This document shows, piece after piece, positions 44,612 through 54,349 of a stretch of 64,000 nucleotides of DNA. This stretch comes from Cepaea nemoralis. Taxonomy: Eukaryota; Mollusca; Gastropoda; Stylommatophora; Helicidae. Below the pieces are notes generated by a model. It did not search any database, was not told the DNA's origin, and saw only the letters and a list, made by a program, of their open reading frames with translations. The first letter of the stretch is position 1, and every line of letters begins with the position of its first letter. The DNA lies in the NCBI GenBank assembly GCA_014155875.1, contig JACEFZ010017415.1, forward strand, positions 1 to 64,000, in the 5' to 3' direction. The translations under genes and the position numbers were made by a program.

Positions 44612-45305
44612 ATGTGGCACGTTGCTAATGGTAAGTTGGACTTTGATATATCTTTCACATTTTAGTTGTGTTTCTCCAATTCGGTACGCGGTTAACCTAA
44701 CAATACTAGTATAATACAAGGGATATAGGATGCTAGCCGCATTTAACTGAAGAAACAAGACATTTCTTCATATATTATGGTAGGTTGGGGTGAACTGGAA
44801 TAGAGCTGGCATTCGAACTAGCTATTATCGATAGTAATATATGGACTGTTTTAACCGAAGTGTACATGACAGATACAGAGCTATTATTCACAATATGTAG
44901 TTCTATAACTCTGCTATGCTACCTTATTATTATCTATGTTTTACAGATGCGGATGCTCACTACAAACTAATTAAGAAAATGTGGATCATACTAAGAGCGG
45001 AACCATACAGCCATTGCATGGCGGGTCTTAATATCCCACACAATCAAGAAGTAGAGAATCCATTCATACATTCTTGTGATAAAGGTGATGGTGGTAGATT
45101 TATGGACCCAGTAACGGTTAGATTGCAGGATGTACTACAACATAAATTCATCTTTATTGTTTCCAATCTGAATATTTCATGTAGAAATTTAATTTTTAAT
45201 TTGTGTGCAATTTTGTTGTTTAAATTTTATGTTTTTCATTCAACGATAGTGACTTATTGCATAAGATACTTTTCATTTTCTGAAATACAGCTGTTGTTTC
45301 GATAA
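44612..45305 (+). CDS. Candidate two-exon gene in the 8.3-kb element, unknown function
   Basis: Exon 1 (44612-44630) encodes MWHVAN plus one base and ends at a strong donor, ATG|GTAAGT. The intron is 44631-44946, with a T-rich acceptor CTATGTTTTACAG. Exon 2 (44947-45305) continues in frame: DADAHYKLIKKMWIILRAEP, then SHCMAGLNIPHNQEVENPF, HSCDKGDGGRFMDPVTV and a hydrophobic, Phe/Tyr-rich C-terminus to a stop; 125 residues in total. It resembles no family I know. The last 60 bp overlap a dispersed repeat also at 22672, so the true gene, if any, may end earlier. No poly(A) signal is seen nearby. Confidence 0.3.
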
Positions 45306-45539
45306 GGGACAGACGATTATCTCCCGCAGGTTGGGAAATTTGCCCAGTCAGCAGAAAAACCAGTTGTGTTTTAATCAAAGAGAATGTTAGTGTTAAGTGG
45401 TATGAAATGTTGAAAGTCGGTTAGAAGATGTAGTAGATGGTATTCAAGGGATCTATAAGGTAGACGTGGTTTTAAGAAAGGCCGACTTCATAACACACAC
45501 TGCTAGTTGGTTGTCAACTTGACGGTATTTAGGGTGTGA

Positions 45540-46930
45540 AATGACAAAGTGAGATATTTTTCCCATTTGGATAACAAATTTTCGTGCTTTTCATAAGTTT
45601 CGATGAGATATTTAAAAACTTGGTTGCAATATGTTTTTACTTGGCCAATATTTTCCACATTTGGTTAAAAAAGTTTCCTACTTTTTTCTATACTTGGCAA
45701 ATATTTATTTTACTCATTTATTTAACAAAATTTCATAATTTTATAAGTTTCCTTGAGATATTAGCAAGTTTGGTTGGAATACGTTTTTACTTGGCAAATA
45801 TTATTCACATTTGGTTAACAAAGTTTCCTACTTTTTTCTTTACTTGGAAAATATTTTTTACATGTGGTTAACAAAGTTTCATACTTTTTATAAGTTTCGC
45901 TGAGATATTTGCAAGTTTGGTTAAAATATATTTTTACTTGGTAAATATTTTTCACATTTGGTTTACAAAGTTTAATACGTTTTGTTCTTTAATTGGCAAC
46001 TATTTTTCACATGTTGATTGATAAAGTTTCCTATATTTTATAAGTTTGGCTGAGATATTTTCAAGTTTGATTGAAATATGTTTTTACCTGGCTAATATGT
46101 TTTCCCATTTGGTTAACATGATTTCCCACTTTTTCATAAGTTTGGATGAGATATGTTGTTACTTGAAATATTTTTTCACCTTTGGTTAACAAAGTTACCA
46201 ACTTTTCCTAAGGTTGTGCGAGATTTGTATACGTCTGGTCGAGATATTTCTGTACTTGGCCAATGTTTTTTTCCATTTGGTCAACAAATTTCCTACTTTG
46301 TTTAAGTTTTTCTGAGATATTTATAAGTTTGACAAATATTTTTCTCTTTTGGCCAACAACGTTTCCAACGATTTAATACGTTTGGCAGAGTATTTACAAG
46401 TTTGGTTGAAATAAATTTTTACTTTATCATCATCAAGTGCCGTGCAGACTGGCCTGGGTGTTCATGACTCTCCACGATCTCGGTCTTTGGTTTTCTGGAT
46501 CAACTCTGCCGTTGATATTCTTCCATGCCACCGTCGCAATCCATCCAGCATCATTTCTCGTGGTCTGCTTCTGCCTCTCTTCCCTTCGATCTTTCCAGTT
46601 GTCACGATGTTCTCCAGCGCCTCTCTTCTCGTCGCATGACCCAAAAAAGCTCTTTGTCTCTTTCTTATTGTTGTATATAATGTTCTAGTTTCATTAGCCT
46701 CTTAAAGGCATTTCTTGTTAGTTACTTTAGCAGTCCAAGATATTTCCACCTTTTTTTTTTTTACTTGGCCAATATTTTTCACATTTGGTTAACAAATTTT
46801 CCTACTTTTAATAAGTTTGGTCGAAATATATCTGTATTTGGCCAACGTTTTTCCCATTTGGTTAACAAGGTTTCCTACTTTTCATAAGTTTGGATGATAA
46901 ATGTCTTTACCTGGCCAATATTTTTCCGGA
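45540..46930. repeat. AT-rich degenerate tandem array
   Basis: Two motifs alternate irregularly: TTTTTACTTGGCCAATATTT with CACATTTGGTTAACAAAGTTTCC, and CATAAGTTTGGATGAGATATTT. Spacing varies between about 50 and 150 bp. The array is interrupted at 46425-46745 by an RTE-C fragment and resumes afterwards up to the right terminal repeat. Confidence 0.85.
46425..46745 (-). pseudogene. RTE-C LINE 3' fragment inserted in the AT-rich array
   Basis: Minus strand: GHATRREALENIVTTGKIEG, RGRSRPREMMLDGLRRWHGR and ISTAELIQKTKDRD, the RTE C-terminal region with an open 60-codon frame (46462-46644). The 3' end carries (GAT)n at 46425-46432. Array sequence TTTTTACTT stands on both sides, consistent with a target duplication. 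Confidence 0.8.
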
Positions 46931-46933
46931 TTT

Positions 46934-47393
46934 TCCGGATTGATAAGACTGTGATGGTAAAACCATGAAAGATGCTTTAGTGATTGCCAAGTCACCGGAC
47001 TATCATTCTGAGCCGGTGGTGACTTCTCCTTGAATGGGGTCTGGGTAATGGTAATATCGAAAAACCATCATCTCGGGTTAGATCTGTCAATCGTATTAGG
47101 TTCGATCACAATACACCGGCGCCTGTTCTTGTGCCCTGTACCGACGTCCGGTTCGCCTCACCCAGCGCGCCCGTCCACCGCTTCACCCGCCTTTTCGCTT
47201 CGCCCGCTCTGGTCACCTGGAAGATCCATTAGACCGGAAGTACCAAAACACCGCGCAAGATTCTCATAAGTCTATCAAATCAAAAGCCGCTTTTTGACGT
47301 TAAGGCGTAGGAGCTATACATTTTATATAGTAAAATATTACGTCACCGCGTATGATTCTGATTTCAGCGTCAAATACAGCATCACGTACTACT
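46934..47393 (-). repeat. Right terminal inverted repeat of the 8.3-kb element
   Basis: Reverse complement of 39087-39532 with substitutions and small indels; ends ACGTACTACT just before the second ACCAAG. Confidence 0.9.
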
Positions 47394-48623
47394 ACCAAGT
47401 TCTCCCATTTGTTTCCTCTCATAAAATGTTCGAAAAAATGTGACTGTCCACGTATAATTTCTCTAATCAGTTTACGATTTTCATTTGTTTCTTGTAGGAC
47501 TACGTAGTTGGTTTTTCTGTCTGTCCATGGTATTCTTTGCATTCTCCTAGGGAACCACATTTCCACAGCCATCAGATGTTTTTCAGCTTGACTGCTCATT
47601 GTCCATGCTTCACATCCATACAAAACTCTCTAACAGGCTCTATATAGCACCTCAACACTCTTTTTCTCGTAGCAATTGACATCTTTTTATTGGTCAGTAT
47701 GTTTTTCATCTTGCAATAGGCTGCCTTCGCCATGGCGATTTTTGTTCTAATCTCATTAAAGCATCTCCCATCAGCTGTTATGACTGTTCCGAGATAATTA
47801 TACTGCTTCACTTGTTTAAGAATGTTCCCATTTACCTGTATATTACATTGTGGTATTTCGTTCTTCCTAGTGACGATCATAAGCTGTGTCTTTTATAAAT
47901 TAATTCTAACCCTAGTCGTGTACTGTGTGCAACAACCGTATCTACTAAATGTTGCAGATCCTGCTCATTGTCTGCAGTCAATGCATCATCATCATCTGCA
48001 TATCTAATGTTGTTGATGTTTCTACCTCCAAAGATGATTCCTTTCATATCTTGTACTTTTCTGAAAATAGTTTTACTATACAGGGAAAACAGATCTGGAG
48101 ACATTACACATCCCTGTCTCACACCTCTCTTAATAGGCTGATATTGACCTACTTCATTATCAATTATTATGGCAGCTTGTTGTTTCCAATATATGGTTGC
48201 TGTTTTTGTTTTTTTTTTATCTAAGGTTTCTCCCATCAATTTGTAGATTTGAAAGCATCTCTATCATGTTGACTTGATTTACTCTATCGAAAGCCTTTGT
48301 GTAGTCTATAAAGCAAAGATGTATATCTTTATTTACATTCAATTACTGTTCTCTGCATATACACAGCATTTACTGTACCCACACTGTTCTTCTCCTATTT
48401 CCGGTTGTATCTTCTTCCTCACTCTTTGCATGATAATTCTTAGCAAAGTCTCCATGATGTGGCACATTATACTAATTGTTCTATGTTGATCACATTCCAA
48501 GGCTCCTAATTTAATATCAGAATATCCAAAAAGGTAATCCTTGACAGAACAGATTTAGACAATTTTGAACACTTTACTTCAGATGAAACAGCAGATCCAT
48601 ATGCAATAAATGAACTTCTCTTT

Positions 48624-49911
48624 AGTCATTAGTCGCGGTTCCAACATTACAGCAAAAAGTCGTCCCCATTATACTCCATTTCCGTGTCAGTGAATACCAC
48701 ATAAAATGTTCCCCACTGCCCCATGTGAAAAGTGGAAAAGACAGGAGTCTCGACAAACAACGGCCCGCTCAGGCACACTGTGCATAATGCCGCCGCCAGA
48801 ATGTCACCACAAAAGTCCTCTACGAAACATACAGTTCATCCTTGATGGAATTGACAGTCACTTTCCCAACCAGATGTTCACCTACAAAGTCTCGATGTTT
48901 CTAGATGTTGTTGTTCCGTTTCTAGATGTTTCCTAGCCAGCCACGCCATTTTTCCTCCGAAATGCAGTTCACGCAACAAAACAACCTCGGACAGATGTAA
49001 AAACAATTCACTGTACATAATACCGTCGCCAGAATGCCACACAAAAGTCCTCTACGAAACATACAGTTCATCCTTGATGGAAGCGGCAGTCACTTTCCCA
49101 ACCAGATGTTCGCCTACAAAGTCTCGATATTTCTAGATGTTGTTGTTCCGTTTCTAGATGTTTTCTAGCCAGCCACGCCATTTTGTCTCCGAAATGTAGT
49201 TCACGCAACAAAACAACCTCGAACAGATGTAAAGAAACATTTCACTGTACATAATGCCGTCGCCAGAATGCCAACACAAAAGTCCTCATCGAAAACACAG
49301 TTCATCATCGATGGAAACGGCAGTCACTAGAAAATCAGCAGCCACACATTTCTGCATAAGGCAAGAAAAACCGGTCGCTTCTGCGACACACCAGCCGCCA
49401 TACATGCAGATATTTCTAGATGTTGTTGTTCCGTTTCTAGATGTTATCTAGCCAGCTACGCCATTTTTCGAGCATGCAGTTCACGCCACAACACCTCGGA
49501 CAGATGTTAAAAACATTTCACTGTACATAATGCCGTCTCCAGAATGCCAAAACAACAGTCCTCCACGAAAGCACAGTTCATCGTCAAAGGAAGCGGCAGT
49601 CAACCAGAAGACCAGCAGCCACACATTTCTGCATAAGGCACAAAAACCGGTCAGTTCTGGGACATAGCCAGCCGACATTGCTCTGAACATGCAGTTCACG
49701 CTCCACAACCTCGGGCAGATTTAAAAGCATTTCACACGAAATTCACAGCTCACAGCGTCGCGCCACGCACTCAACTCAGTAGCAGGGCGACGGAACCACA
49801 AACTACCAGTCCAACATGAGGAAAATGCGAATGCAACGGTAGCCACGAGCATAAACACCCAGAGGCCTTAACCGTTTCACTGCCTATCCTCCATGTTCGT
49901 GACCGGAAGTG
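48624..49911. mobile_element. 1.29-kb element of unknown class with 12-bp TSD
   Basis: Inserted in the RT of RTE-B between LLF and ADDQ. GAACTTCTCTTT flanks it at 48612-48623 and 49912-49923. Four internal copies of an approximately 234-bp unit start near 48795, 49029, 49262 and 49538, with shared blocks CCAGAATGCC, AAAGTCCTC, TAGATGTTGTTGTTCCGTTT and CAGTTCACGC. There is no poly(A), no clear terminal inverted repeat and no ORF. A 12-bp duplication suits retroposition or a MULE-like transposon, but I cannot assign it. Confidence 0.7.
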
Positions 49912-50695
49912 GAACTTCTCTTTGCAGACGATCAGTGCCTGTTTTATAGCGACGAGGGCAGATTGCAAAATCCTTTTATTAATCTGCGTTCAGCATGCAG
50001 CAGATACAGTAAGAGTGTAAATACAGCGAAAACCGAAGTAATGCAAGTTAGCAGATCGCCTGGTCCACTAAGTATACAGATAAATGGCACATCTCTGACA
50101 CAAGTTAAAGAATTCAAATATCTTGGAAGTATGATCACAGAAGATTGCAGATCAGATAGAGAAATTGAGATCAGATGTCAAAAAGCAAGTGCACTTACAT
50201 ATTAACTATCACCCATAATGAAACATTCAAAATACCTATGTATTCACACCAACCCTATGCTACCAATCTCAAAATTGGACATTATCCAAATCATACTTAC
50301 GCAAAATAAATACCTGTGAGATGAGATGCCTCATGAGAGCTGCCAATTTAACAATCCGAGACCGAGTAAGAAATGTTGTTATAAGACAGACAGTGGGATC
50401 AACATCTTCTGCAACATTTATCGAAAGACAGAAGATCAAATGGTTTGGCCATCTCGTTAGAATGCAATACCATCAACTACCAGCACTGGCTCTACATCAA
50501 AGATCATCTGCGACGAGAAAAAGATGACACCCGAGAAGAAAATGGATTGACGACATCAAAGACAGTCTACAATCACACGGAATGACACTATCCAGTGCCA
50601 CCCTTCGGACGCTGGAACGCCAATTATTCCTCTTCACGACGCTTGGCGGAAAAGTGAAAGATGACGATGGTGATGATGATGACGACGACGAAAAT
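49912..50695 (+). pseudogene. RTE-B reverse transcriptase, C-terminal part
   Basis: It opens with the catalytic motif LLFADDQCLFY, then NTAKTEVMQVSRSPGPLSIQ, QVKEFKYLGSMITEDCRSDREIEIR and a stop near 50205. After frame breaks: the thumb, MRCLMRAANLTIRDRVRNVVIR and KIKWFGHLVRMQYHQLPALA (50321-50527). The 3' terminus is acidic and repeat-like (50650-50695). Confidence 0.85.
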
Positions 50696-52177
50696 GTGTG
50701 ACTTCTATTGACCCAAAACCGTATCAAGGTGTTTGTCGCCAAAATACTTCTGACTCCAAGTTCTATGGATAGAACATTCCCTCACAAAGACAGTGTTATC
50801 TTGAAACAGTCACTTGCAAACATAATGTGTTCTCGGGCTCACCATGGCATCCTATTCGAGTTGACAAAAGAGTTCACAGATATCACAGTTAAAGCACAAT
50901 TGGTCTGACCAAAATTGGCCGAATTTGAATTTGAGAAGGGCTAGATTACCACCAAGAAATCAAGCTCACGGTTACACTAGTGGGGAACAATAGTTCTGTG
51001 CTTTGTATTGTGTTCTTCGTGGCGATCAACTACACCACGCAGGGTAATTGTCTCACAAAATCTCCAAGTCCTTCACTCAGTTGGCATCCAGTGCCCTACC
51101 TTTGAATATCCCCAACAGATGATTATTCCAATTCTACACTGCATGGCCAGTTATGCCTAAGAAATCACCACAGACTGGTTGCACATCCCACATCTAGTCA
51201 ACGGGAAGTTCCTGTGAAAAGCATCATGCAATAGGAGGCGTTACTGTAGCAGTAACTGAATGACGCTAGGACGATTGGCTACACAACCGACCGTATAGAA
51301 TCCTAACACCTGTTAGATTCTATACAAAAGGTCATCTAACTTATGTTAGTTGTGAGGGATGTGAGCGAGAAAACCAAAGATTATCTGTGCGACAAATCCT
51401 GAATGATGATGAGAGTAACGTTATGTTTGTTTCTTGTCTCTTGTGCTCCATTCTTATTTATTGTTACTTCTGTCCATTGAACAGTTCCGACAATCAAAAA
51501 TAAGAAATTATTAAAGTTATTTCATGTGGATAAGATGTGGTTACTGTAATAGACAATTTCAGTTTCAGAATCGAAATTTTAACGTATTTTTATTTATTTA
51601 ATTACCTTAACTTGAATGTGAGTTGACCGTTTTGAATAGCTTAATTACTCAACGACAACTAAAATTACATAAACTAGACAGCGGAGAATATTGCTGGGGA
51701 TAACTAATGACCCCTAACTTTCATGTAATAGTGGGGATTGTTTATTTTCTCATGTCCCCACTGATTGCTTTTTCTATAACTTTTTTTCCTTAATAAATCT
51801 GACAGACCACTAGCACGACTTATAAAAGAAAGCAGCACAAGATTGATGGAAATAGAAAAAAAGCTAGTAGCAGTTAATAACTGACACACTAAATTCTACG
51901 ATAATCCATCAGTCAGCGCCAAGCATGCTCAATCTATCTCATGAACACCACCCGGCTCTCGCCTTACTTTTGATATGTCAATTAATATTCATTCTTTTGA
52001 TTTCCATTTATATTTTTTATTTTCATGTCTGTAACATTGTTCGGATGTTCTTTATTCTAAATCATTTTTGTTACGTACGATTGAAGACAACAGCTTGATT
52101 ACAGCCTGGTTGCGTCTGTCGCACATGGAAATTGCTACCCAGCAATGAGTTCCGATTCCCATTAACGCTGTTCTCTA
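50696..52177. other. Unassigned non-coding DNA
   Basis: A short imperfect hairpin is at 51294-51324 (TATAGAATC...GATTCTATA). Otherwise AT-rich, with no recognisable gene. Confidence 0.5.
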
Positions 52178-52525
52178 TCATCATCATCACCAAGTGCCCT
52201 GCCATCTGGCGTAGGCGTTCATGGCTATCCTCAGACCTCGGTCTTTGGTGTTCTGGATAAAGTCTGCTGATAATATTTCACCATGCCACTGTCTCAGTCC
52301 ATCCAGCATCATTTCTCTTGGTCTGTCTCTGTCTCTCTTCTCCTCGAACTTTCCAGTTGTCACGATGTTTCCAACGCCTCTCCTCTCATCACATGGCAGA
52401 GGAAAGCTGTCTGTCTCTTATTTTGTTGTATATAATGTTCTAGTTTCATTAGCCTGTTTCAGGCAATCGTTTTTAGTTACTCTGGCAGTCCAAGGAATTT
52501 GCAACATTCGTCTCAGGAACATCTC
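52178..52525 (-). pseudogene. RTE-C LINE 3' fragment
   Basis: Same C-terminal region as 46425-46745 and 22265-22560, with (ATC)n at the left end (52178-52190, the tail of the minus-strand element). The frame is broken. Confidence 0.75.
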
Positions 52526-52894
52526 CGCAGTTTTCCAGGCTACCCTATGAAGAACAGATTTAAAAACTTAGCTATGGGCGGTTGAAAAGAAGTAGTTTTA
52601 TCCACCAGGCCAAACGACTCTGCAGAGAAACCACCGATATGCCCACAGTTGGTATCCCCCTAACAACTTTTCCAGAGCGAACTCCATGGAACGATGAATG
52701 TAGACTATCACTACAAATCCAGACAAAAGTGAGAGGAGTATTTTACAAGGAAGAAAAGAACAGTGTACAGTGCAGAACAGTCACTGTCAGCTTCCTTGAT
52801 GAAGAATATCCACAGGACCTCTGGGATCCGAGTCTACACAGATGGGTCAGCAAATTTTTTTTTTTCAAAATAGAGGAGCTGTAGTGTACATAGA

Positions 52895-52897
<3 letters not shown>
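52526..52897. other. Unassigned DNA between LINE fragments
   Basis: An open plus-strand frame of 100 codons (52582-52884) has no recognised motif. Confidence 0.4.
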
Positions 52898-52978
<81 letters not shown>

Positions 52979-53141
52979 CGTTCCGAACCATTGAGGTTCT
53001 TTGCTGCAGATACAATTCTCCATTCGTCTTTCTGGTTGACCTTTCTTGCCAGTTGTTGATTCCAAGTGCTTGTAGGTCTGTATATATATTATCTCTCCAC
53101 TGTCTTCTTGGTCTACCTCGGGGTCTACGGTCATTTATTTC

Positions 53142-53459
53142 CTGAGTGTTAGCGAGTTTTGTTTCCCTATTATCTTCCATTCTTTCTATATGCCCCAGCC
53201 ATTGTAGTCTATTAGCCTTCATGATACCAGTGATTAGCGGGGACTTAAACAGATCATGTCTTTGTTACTTCTTCTTTTCCACTCTCCACTTTGTGTATCC
53301 CTGAGTGTTAGCGAGTTTTGTTTCCCTATTATCTTCCATTCTTTCTATATGCCCCAGCCATTGTAGTCTATTAGCCTTCATGATACCAGTGATTAGCGGG
53401 GACTTAAACAGATCATGTCTTTGTTACTTCTTCTTTTCCACTCTCCACTTTGTGTATCC
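53142..53459. repeat. Perfect 159-bp tandem duplication
   Basis: 53142-53300 and 53301-53459 appear identical. The length is a multiple of three, within the LINE C-terminal region. It is either a recent duplication or an assembly artefact. Confidence 0.9.
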
Positions 53460-54335
53460 CTAATGGGTCCAAAGATGCGTCTTAAAACTTTGCTCTCAAA
53501 GGTTTGTAACATGGCTTCGTTTCCTTTCGTTGTACTCCAGGTTTCAGAGCCATACAGCACAACTGGTCTGATCAGTGTTTTGTATTTTGTGATTTTGGTG
53601 TTACGAGATAGCGCATTTGATTTTAGTAGATGTTGTAGTGCATAGTATATCTTATTTCCAGAATTGATTCTAGTTTGTATTTCTGCCCTTAGGATGTTGG
53701 AGCAGTTGAAGATTGTACCCAGGTATTTGTATGTTTCCCTTCTTTTAATAGTCATATTATCTATTTGTATGTGGCCAGAGTTTTTAGCCATTCCTTCTCT
53801 TGAAATTACCATATATTCTGTCATATCTTGGTTGATAACCAGCCCCATCTGTTGGGCTTTTTCCTTTAAGTGAGTCAATATTTCCAATGTCTTTTGTTCA
53901 TTTGCCCCTATAATATCTATATAATCTGCATAACCAAGCAGCTTGGATGTTCCTTCAATATCACATTCCTCCTTTACCTTCCTTACAACTTTCTCTAGAG
54001 CCAGATTGAAGAGTAGCGGCGATAGTGCATCACCCTGTTTCAAGTGAGATGTTATTTGGAAAGGGTCTGATTTCCTACCTTTATATGTTACTATATTATA
54101 AGTATCTTCCATGCATAGTCTGGTCATGTTGATTAACTTCCTTGGTATTCCAAATTCCTGCATAGCATTCCATAGACTATTCCTATGGACACTATCATAA
54201 GCCTTTTTAAAATCCACAAAAATGTTATGGAGATCTCTTTTATATTCCCAATTTTTCTCGGCTATTTGTCGTAAGATAAATATCTGATCTATTGTTGACC
54301 TGTTTTGTCTAAAACCCGCCTCTGAAATACTACCT
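53393..54335 (-). pseudogene. RTE-E reverse transcriptase with altered catalytic motif
   Basis: A 274-codon frame from a Met at 54217, extended upstream without a stop to about 54330. Motif A is FVDFKKAYDSVHR, motif B is KQGDALSPLLFNLALEK, and the catalytic motif reads GYADYIDI (residues 96-99 YADY) where relatives have YADDI, a Gat-to-Tat change of the second metal-binding Asp. Thumb and C-terminal motifs follow (YKYLGTIF, LYGSETWSTTKGNE, RRIFGPI). The frame ends in the duplicated segment. Confidence 0.88.
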
Positions 54336-54349
54336 CTGAAATATGTTTT

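Larger units (their letters stand above)
39087..47393. mobile_element. 8.3-kb element with long terminal inverted repeats and 6-bp TSD
   Basis: Terminal inverted repeats of 446 bp (39087-39532) and 460 bp (46934-47393) face each other. The element begins AGTAGTACGT and ends with its complement ACGTACTACT, so the termini are AG...CT. The target hexamer ACCAAG is at 39081-39086 and 47394-47399; with one copy removed, the RTE-A sequence is continuous (AACTTGGTGACAAC on its sense strand). Six-bp TSD, TIRs of several hundred bp and AG/CT ends are the hallmarks of Polinton/Maverick elements. I find no polymerase B, integrase, ATPase, protease or capsid gene. Interior: two nimbus insertions, an RTE-C fragment, a minisatellite, an AT-rich array and a candidate two-exon gene. 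It may be a non-autonomous or gutted Polinton or an unrelated foldback element. Confidence 0.85.
38901..48509 (-). mobile_element. RTE-A LINE, copy 4, inserted in RTE-B and itself split
   Basis: The element's own parts are 47394-48509 (5' side) and 38901-39086 (3' side) on the minus strand. It is flanked by TTTAATATC at 38892-38900 and 48510-48518. It is 5'-truncated within the RT and ends with (ATGG)n at 38901-38909. RT motifs on the minus strand: FDRVNQVNMIEM-like motif A at about 48285, GVRQGCVMSPDLFSLY near 48110, an expanded YADDDDALTA at the catalytic site near 48000, then the thumb (47596-47880) and C-terminal frame (47300-47623). It is interrupted by the 8.3-kb inverted-repeat element at a site duplicated as ACCAAG. 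Confidence 0.88.
37130..50695 (+). mobile_element. RTE-B LINE split by two insertions (outer layer of the nest)
   Basis: The LINE itself occupies 37130-38900, 48510-48623 and 49912-50695, about 2.7 kb. Insertions are 38901-48509 (RTE-A, TSD TTTAATATC) and 48624-49911 (TSD GAACTTCTCTTT). When both are removed, the RT reads through the joins without a frame change: LIFNI then RISKKVILD, and AINELLF then ADDQCLFY. The element ends with a (GATGAC)-like tail at about 50658-50690. The 5' end is in the endonuclease. This frame restoration shows the insertions happened after the LINE landed. Confidence 0.9.
52898..54335 (-). mobile_element. RTE-E LINE, 5'-truncated, (AAT)n tail
   Basis: The minus-strand element begins at EAGFRQNRSTIDQIF (about 54330), runs through the RT, and ends in a (TAA/ATT) run of about 26 units at 52898-52975. 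A C-terminal frame (52971-53222) reads NRLQWLGHIERMEDNRE and RRPRGRPRRQW. It includes a 159-bp perfect tandem duplication at 53142-53459. Confidence 0.88.

Noticed and set aside
39533..46933. A complete Polinton between the inverted repeats
   Set aside because: No polymerase B, integrase, ATPase, protease or capsid motif was found, and much of the interior is LINE and satellite sequence; only the termini fit.
51294..51324. Hairpin as a terminator or regulatory RNA
   Set aside because: A single short imperfect inverted repeat in AT-rich DNA with no neighbouring gene; expected by chance at this length scale.
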